Shown here in pieces: positions 57,700-64,000 of a stretch of 64,000 nucleotides of DNA. Numbering within the stretch: position 1 is the stretch's first letter; the number at the start of each line of letters is the position of its first letter. The DNA lies in NCBI GenBank assembly GCA_963971305.1, contig CAXARO010000937.1, forward strand, positions 21,081 to 85,080, read 5' to 3'. Made by a program: the position numbers and the translations under genes. The notes below the pieces were generated by a model. That model worked only from the letters and a program-made list of their open reading frames with translations, ran no database searches and was not told where the DNA came from. Source of the stretch: Arcuatula senhousia (Eukaryota; Mollusca; Bivalvia; Mytilida; Mytilidae).

Positions 57700-58750
57700 G
57701 ACCATATATGTATTTTTTAAACTGTCACTTTCTATAATTTAAAACAGAAAGTAGATATTCAGAAGATTGAAATATTATTAGAAGCTCTTTCAAAATTGCC
57801 CACAGTACAAGTTGTAATTAAAGCGCTTACCTATATACAGGAACTTATCTCCGAGAACTGTTATGAAAGATCTTAATTTATATTAGAATATATATATATG
57901 CAGGAATTCCCAATCATAAGACTGAAAGCCACGTCAGCGTAATCGTTTGTTTGCCTTGAATGATAATGAATTATATAATATGAACAGGGATTTTATTTGA
58001 ATTAAGTTTACAAAAAGATAATATACCCCTGCTTTAAAAGTGAAAATTTTGTATATGGTTATTGTGATAGGGTTTTACGTCTGACTGTCCGTTGCACCTC
58101 AGAAAACGGATCACTTTTCCACTACTCTTATTTTCATGAATCTTTTGGTCACTGAAAAAATAAGCCAAATTAACATTCTTACATGTTTGTGATTTGTTTG
58201 GGTAAGCAAATAGACCTAAATAAAGTTTGGATCATCTATTCTTAGTAAAATTAAAAAGGTTTACTCTGGTTCTTTTTTTATAGAACAATTTAAAATAAAA
58301 TGCATTTCATTTAAAAGTTCTTCAAATACATGTATATGACTGGGTGAATATGTAAGAAATAAAAAGTATTAATTTCTTATTAAAATAACATCGAATCACA
58401 TGAGTTTTTTTTTCATCTTAAACTCTTCTGAGCTGTGGTTTTGACATATACTAAGTAAACACAAATATGTACTCTATTTATTTTCTATATATATTATCTT
58501 TATATTTTTTTCCTGTGTACGGATTTGGTACTTTGTCACAAACTTTTTTAGTTATTAATGACAATAAAATTTAATTTTGATTTTGATTTTTATATTATCT
58601 GTGTATTCCTAATTTTCAGAATTGTAGTATCTTGTAATTCTATTGTAATGTAAATGTATAGTTCTGGTTTGTCTTTACCTTAATGGATATGGTAGTTATA
58701 TGTGTATGTCCAAAGTGGTTATTGCTTTACAGAACATAAAACATATGTAA
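57700..58750. other. No gene; (TTTTGA)n LINE-like tail
   Basis: AT-rich. GACAATAAAATTTAATTTTG + ATTTTGATTTTT near 58560-58592 looks like another LINE 3' tail. Nothing coding. Confidence 0.4.
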
Positions 58751-58759
58751 ACATGAATA

Positions 58760-58930
58760 CAAAGAAAACAAAGAACAACATAAATCATGGTGGTATCTAA
58801 ATTTTACAATTGTACAACTAAAATATTTATGACAAGTCCCCTTCTCTCAGTTCTAATGACTGTTTAATAATTAAAGGAATTTAGGTAACGGTCTTAATTT
58901 CTTCAGTTGTATTTGGATTCAAAATTTTTG
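58760..58930 (-). pseudogene. LINE ORF2 extreme C-terminus
   Basis: Minus strand reads NPNTTEEIKTVT, a break, then LIIKQSLELREGDLS and a stop. Compare TPEEIKTVVSFLQQSLELRR at 33650-33900. Confidence 0.65.
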
Positions 58931-59459
58931 TTAGTTTTTCAGTTTTACTTAGTTTATATCAGAATTGATTTTACATTCAAGTAAGAAGTGTGACTCATCA
59001 TCAAGTATGTTGCATATGGCAAGAAATGAATTGTATAAATGGAGATTAGTCAAGTTAAAGTCAGACTGATTTTTGCATGTATGATATATATGGAACGACG
59101 AGTACTTGAAGTAAAATAACGTAAAGCGGGAAAGTTTTGCGAGGTTCTAATTTTCGTTATATTTGCGACCATTTTTCTATCACGAAATTTAAAACCTGCG
59201 TAAAATAGAATCAGCATAAAGTTGTATTGAGAATATTATTAAATCGCTAAAATGAATGTCCGCGTATATAACAACTTAGTCATATGGTATGAAATCGCTA
59301 AATTTGCACGCCGCGAAAATTACCCGCTATACGGTACTCTACAACCACACCTGACCAGCAACCAATAATGAATGTCACAGAATATTTGGCAATGGCAGGT
59401 ATGGCCATGGCATTTTTATAATCAAATGAATTTACAATGATAAGTAACTATATCAATTC

Positions 59460-59595
59460 AAATTGTTCATAAATAAATATTTAACTGTTCATCAATAAAG
59501 ATATATTTAACTGTTCGTGAATAAAGATATATTTGTTAAACTGTTCATGAATAAAGATATATTTTTTAAACTGTTCATGAATACAGATATGATTA
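59460..59595 (+). repeat. Minisatellite, ~28-bp unit x4-5
   Basis: AACTGTTCATGAATAAAGAT + ATATTT repeated with small variation. Confidence 0.85.
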
Positions 59596-59728
59596 ACTGA
59601 TAATTGTTAAATCATTATAGTTTTGTGTCGCCGATATATTTGGCAGACCACATAATCAGATAGGTATATTGTCATGATATTTCGATAACTCTGGGATATA
59701 GTGATTCTCATAACTGAAAAAAGCAAAG

Positions 59729-60092
59729 GTGTACAAAAGGGGTAATCATATATCATTTTACCGAAAAGACAAAGACAAAATCGTTAGGCAAAAAAAAAAC
59801 AAATCCAAAACATCACAACGAAACAAACCACACAACAACAAAACACACACACATGACAACAAAATCGCATGCAGCAACGTAAACATAAGTCGAAACGAGA
59901 GTGAACTTAGGTGCTCCGGAAGAGTACACAGTTTCTGCTTGTTATAGCACACCCGTCACGTTGCCAAAGATCGATTAAGTGTTGGTCAAATCCGGAAAGG
60001 ATGACATTACAAACTCTATGTCAAACCAACATCTGTGCCCAATTGAAAGATAGAAATCCCGTGTTTGTCTACGAGCACATGATGTCTTCCGT
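59729..60092 (+). other. ACAAAACACAC-rich repeat, no gene
   Basis: AAAAGACAAAGACAAAATCG...CACAACAACAAAACACACAC, like the arms near 9600-9720 and 17740-17800. Probably one arm of the same MITE family. Confidence 0.5.
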
Positions 60093-60186
60093 AAAATTTC
60101 TTGAATGATGACAACAACCTTGGAGCAACGTACTCTTCCCTAAAATTTCTTGATGATGACAACAACCTGGGAGCAACGTACCCCTT
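60093..60186 (+). repeat. Direct repeat, ~48-bp unit x2
   Basis: AAAATTTCTTGA(A)TGATGACAACAACCT-GGAGCAACGTAC occurs twice in tandem. Confidence 0.85.
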
Positions 60187-61150
60187 TGCTAACAATTTGC
60201 TTGTCGTTCGTGTAGCTCTATCAAGGAAGTCATTATACTCCCCATTTGCTTTTGAATAACAAATCAAATGTGATACGTAAACGCCATATGCCGGAGCGGA
60301 TGGGATGTTGCTACACTGAAAGGGAATGTTGACTATTGGAAAATGAAGTCAGCACGTTTGTCATAGAGCTTTGTAGAAAGCCTTCCTAGTGTGTCAATTT
60401 CGAGAAATAAATCAAAATATGAAGCTGACCTCCTAGAATCTGTAGTGTCCTTCAGTTTATCTCAAGTGCATTGGGATATATGAGATGTAAATATAGTCAA
60501 CAAATCGAGTATTGTTTAGACCAATGACCTGGCGAAGAGAAATCTTAGTTTATTTCTATGTTGTCAAAGCACATTCATGACATTCATGACATTGTTGTTT
60601 TGCATATAAATGAAGCTACCCATTGAAAACCTTTCTACGATTTTTATTTACTTTGATATATGCTAGTAGCAATATTTTGGTGAAGGGTTGGATGTTCTGA
60701 ACTGCATGAATAAAAAACCAACATGCAAACAAACATACCCGGTAATAGCTTACATTGTAAACCTTGCAATGATGTAAAATTTTCTCGAACTTGAAAATAT
60801 ATCTGCATTTAAAAATTTAAGATTTGTATGCGGCGATTGAAGGTGCGTATAAGGAGAATCGGTTTACACCGTCAGGCTATCCTCCCGAGCGACTGATAGC
60901 AAGTCCGTCTGAACACATGAATTTCACAGCATACGAGGAAGGCACTTATAAGTTTTAATACTATTTGCAAACCTCAGCAATTATTTAATGTTAACCAACA
61001 TGGATTTTCATGCCCGTTCTAGGAAAGTAGCGGAGGCTTATAGTGGTCGGGTCCGTTCGTCCGTCCCACACGTTGAATGGACCATTATGTCTTTTGGATA
61101 TATTCTTACTAGTATTTTGTTTTAATGAACATACAGAAGTTTTTCTTTTA
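60187..61150. other. No gene recognised
   Basis: No spliced or long frames; nothing repeated that I could identify. Confidence 0.4.
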
Positions 61151-61422
61151 ATCTGTAGTAAAGGGACGGACCATTTAACTTAAAGGGGGGGCTGGTTTTT
61201 TGTTTTGATCAGAATTTTTTTTCCGCGCTATTTATTTTTCGAAGGCATCGCGACCGAATATTTTTTTTCATTATCAGCACTATTTTTTATAGCAAAAATC
61301 CTTCTTCAGAATATTTTTTTCCTACCCTCAGCTGCCAAAATATTTTTTTCATCAAAAATAATTTTAAGAATATTTTTTAGGAAAAAACCAAGCCCCCCTT
61401 CAAGTTAAATGGTCGGTCCCTT
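61151..61422. mobile_element. MITE with AAGGGACGGACC ends
   Basis: AAGGGACGGACCATTTAACTTAAAG-GGGGG pairs with CCCCCCTTCAAGTTAAATGG + TCGGTCCCTT. Iterated GAATATTTTTT inside. Same design as 38254-38534. Confidence 0.75.
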
Positions 61423-61424
61423 AA

Positions 61425-62300
61425 TTGCGCAGTCAATCAGATTGCTTCTCTGTTGATCTCGTTCGTGTTTTGACTTGCCTTTCGGACATCTGCTTCTTTA
61501 TCGTTAACCCGCAATTTTATCGCTCGCACCGTAAAACTTTAACTTTCATTTATCCGATCTTCATGAAATCAAATTTGATATTTATAGATATATTTTTGTG
61601 CGAACTTTTTCGCAGTAAGCAATATTTCCCAGTGGAATTAGTGTACGGACAGTGCAACGGGAACTGGACTTCGAGGAGTTTGATATTTGTGATCGGAACT
61701 GAATAGAAATCCCCGGTACTAGAAACCCGTCATAGCCTAATTCACATTGTAAGGGATCGACTATTTAAAATGAAGATGGAAGGGGCGTAGTTTTTTCCCT
61801 AAAAAAAAAAACCTTTTAATTTGTGAAGAAGGATGTTTGCCATATAAGAATACAATTTGATGCAGTGGACAAAATGCGCGTCTAGGAACAAATCCTTCTC
61901 GACTTTTTATTTGCCACAGGGACTGAGTATCGGTCATATATGTAACTAAAAATACTGAAAAGGGGATGCATGGTTTGTTTTAAAATGCTTTTGCGAGGTT
62001 AACAATTGATCTTTTATTGTGGTTTAATACAAAGAAGATAAAAAACACAAAATTCAAGCACTTTTTGCTTAAAAGTTTGAAGCTTAAGATTTCCGGCTTA
62101 CCCACTTAAATAAAGAGATAGAAAAAAAAGACAATTTGTCCAACAAATCTTATTATAACTTGTAAAAAAAAAATACTGAAATAATTTTGTATGACTCCTA
62201 GTGATAAATACTTCTACCCCTTAATTCACGGTCAAACCTAAACGTCAAATGGGTTAATGATGAAGCGAAGAGCAAATTTCAAGCAATTTCTTCTGTGTTT
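61425..62300. other. No gene recognised
   Basis: 61425-61706 is open on the plus strand but has no recognisable homology. A half-MITE tip (AAGGGATCGACTATTTAAAATGAA) lies at about 61752. Confidence 0.4.
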
Positions 62301-62318
62301 TAGATAGAAAACATCAAT

Positions 62319-64000
62319 ATGTCACAATTTAAGCCAATTGACAACGAGTGGGTTGAACCATTGAACGTGTTTGGACAAGGTGAAAAAAGCCTGCGCCAGC
62401 GAATCTTACGTCAAATCCCAGACTTTCGAATATCACATGGGCATTGGAACAAGAGGCTCCCAGGAGCCTGAATCGCTCACCTGGTCTTGATGTCAATCCT
62501 ATGAAGACTTTTGTATAGATAAATGAGCTGAATTTTTATAAGCAAGAAAAATCTTTTCTCTATTTGCAATTGCTTTCATTCTAAATAATCAAAAAAACAC
62601 TAAGGGGCTGTAACCCCTAAGGGGCTGTAACCCCTATAAGGGGTTATCAGACAACTTCAACCCTATGGAGACTTTTGTAGAGCTAAATGAGCTGAACATT
62701 TAAGAAAGCAACAGCTTTTCTCTATCTGCAATAGTTTTCATTCTTTAAGCCAAAAACACTATTTTTGCCTTTAGGGGGCTGTAACCCCTATAAGGGGTCA
62801 TCTGACAACTTTGACCCTATGAAGACTTTTGTAGAGCTTAATGAGCTGAATATTTTAGCAAGCAACAGCTTTTCTCTATCTGCAATAATTTCATTCTATA
62901 GGCCAAAAACACTATTTTTCGCCTTTAAGGGGCTGTAACCCCTATTAGGGATCATCTGACAACTTTGACTTTATGGAGACTTTTGTAGAGCTAAATGAGC
63001 TGAACATTTTAGCATGCAACAGCTTTTTTCTATCTGCAATAGTTTTCATTCTATAGGCCAAAAACACTATTTTTCGCCTTTAAGGGGATGTAACCCCTAT
63101 AAGGGGTCATCTGACAACTTTGACCCTATGGAAACTTTTGTAGAGCTAAATGAGCTGAACATTTAAGCAAGCAACAGCTTTTCTCTATTTGCAATAGTTT
63201 TCATTCTATAGGCCAAAAACACTATTTTTTGCCTTTAAGGGGCTGTAACCCCTATAAGGGTTCATCTGACAACTTCGACCCTTGGAGACTTTTGTAGAGC
63301 TAAATGAGCTGAACATTCAAGCAAGCAACAGCTTTTCTCTATTTACAATAGTTTTCATTCTATAGGCCAAAAACATGCAAAAACGCTATTTTTCACCTTT
63401 AAGGGGCTGTAACTCCTATAAGGGATCATCTGACAACTTCGACCAAATGGAGACTTTTGTAGAACTTTTTGATGCTGAAGCAGCAGCGTGGCATCAGATT
63501 TCATCTATCTCTTATACTTTTTGATTTATAAGCCAAAAACAGTAGTCTGACCCCCTGGTCTATTTTTAGTAACGGTGGCCATGTTTATTGACGGATCAAA
63601 AATTGAAACACAAGTTTGGTGCAGGACACCCTAAGGATCATTCATACCAAGTTTCATTAAATTCTGTTCAGTAGTTTCAGAGGAGAAGATTTTTGAAAAA
63701 TTGTGAACAGACGACGACGGACACCAAGTGATGGTAATAGCTCACATGGACCTTCGGTCCAGGTGAGCTAAAAAGGAAACGGATCAAAGTAACACATTTA
63801 TTAAATTAGTTGCAGAAAATGTTATCGAAAAAGCGCAAAAAATATAATCAAGAGTTTGAAATCGATAAAACTTTTCTGAAGCAAGGCAGTGCTATACAAA
63901 GTTTGAAAATAAGAGATGAATTCGACATCATTATACCATTTAGATTGAGGGGTTAAATTTTCAAACTACTAAAGTGCGAGATTCGGACGGAAAATTGTCC
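62319..64000 (+). pseudogene. Third cGLR copy, broken by a 1.3-kb repeat and frameshifts
   Basis: After an acceptor (TGTGTTTTAG, 62302-62303) it starts MSQFKPIDNEWVEPLNVFGQ and reads to HW at 62447. Family A repeat fills about 62448-63771. Coding-like sequence resumes at KETDQSNTFIKLVAENVIEK. A frameshift near 63838 leads to QEFEIDKTFLKQGSAIQSLK and DEFDIIIPFRLRG, then TAA. Unlike the two intact copies it has GS rather than AS, but has lost two residues (the A-P before the acidic pair). It runs off the window end. Clearly non-functional as it stands. Confidence 0.88.
62448..63771 (+). repeat. Repeat family A insertion in the third cGLR copy
   Basis: Starts AACAAGAGGCTCCCAGGAGC...GCTCACCTG and ends GACGACGGACACCAAGTGAT...GTCCAGGTGAGCTAAAA. 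Between are about six ~165-bp units (CTGTAACCCCTATAAGGGGT, TTTTGTAGAGCTAAATGAGC, GCAACAGCTTTTCTCTAT). The reading frame on either side pins the borders to within a few bases; a few-base duplication (AA or AAG) is possible. Confidence 0.85.

Noticed and set aside
62500..63470. CRISPR-like array of regularly spaced repeats
   Set aside because: Eukaryotic ~165-bp tandem units with diverging repeats and no distinct unique spacers; the same block is dispersed elsewhere.

Overview
This is a repeat-crowded, AT-rich eukaryotic window. Short exons with GT-AG splice sites, non-LTR retrotransposon 3' ends, a tRNA-derived SINE, dozens of small inverted-repeat transposons and near-identical dispersed repeats all argue against a prokaryote. 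The repeat style (blocks ending GCTCACCTG/CAGGTGAGC, CCCCACGC modules, GGTCAAGGTCAAAAGATGG tandem units) and the cGAS-like gene family fit a bivalve mollusc, most likely a mussel (Mytilidae). The species is inference. No rRNA, intact tRNA or CRISPR array was seen.

Layout. 1-1.66 kb: dispersed repeats. 1,662-14,958: a candidate 13.3-kb DNA transposon with ~330-370-bp inverted termini built of TGCCAATG-type repeats and TA at both borders. It carries an intact three-exon integrase-core (DDE) gene (2,074-7,669), a short CIDE-N-like exon pair near its right end, and nested elements (a 1.85-kb TIR element, a hAT-like foldback with an 8-bp target duplication, two tandem arrays). 15-19.5 kb: MITEs and a SINE. 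19.98-21.35 kb: remnant of a Ngaro/DIRS-type tyrosine-recombinase retrotransposon (recombinase C-terminus plus SGNH-hydrolase ORF), split by a MITE whose empty site can be read from the coding frame. 22.75-23.59 kb: a decayed second integrase-core gene. 25.8-34.06 kb: LINE 3' ends, minisatellites, and three phase-0 exons on the minus strand of a possible host gene. 34.68-39.09 kb: a TTAA-bordered element with an internal duplication.

39.3-64 kb holds the main host-gene signal: two intact Mab-21/cGAS-like nucleotidyltransferase genes (39,299-40,576 plus; 54,004-55,278 minus) and a third, broken copy (62,319 to the window end, plus) split by a 1.3-kb repeat. All three have a splice acceptor just before the start codon, so they look like DNA-level duplicates. 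Both intact copies keep the E-x-D...D acidic triad but have AS where cGAS has GS; the broken copy has GS. Between them are a 2,442-bp element (47,221-49,662) with 25-bp TIRs, a perfect 5-bp target duplication, symmetrical TCCGTTA repeats and an unrecognised ORF; a 5'-truncated LINE inside a tandem array; and many MITEs.

No operon-like cooperation exists. The cGLR cluster is the likely innate-immune component; most other coding sequence is mobile-element protein in various stages of decay.
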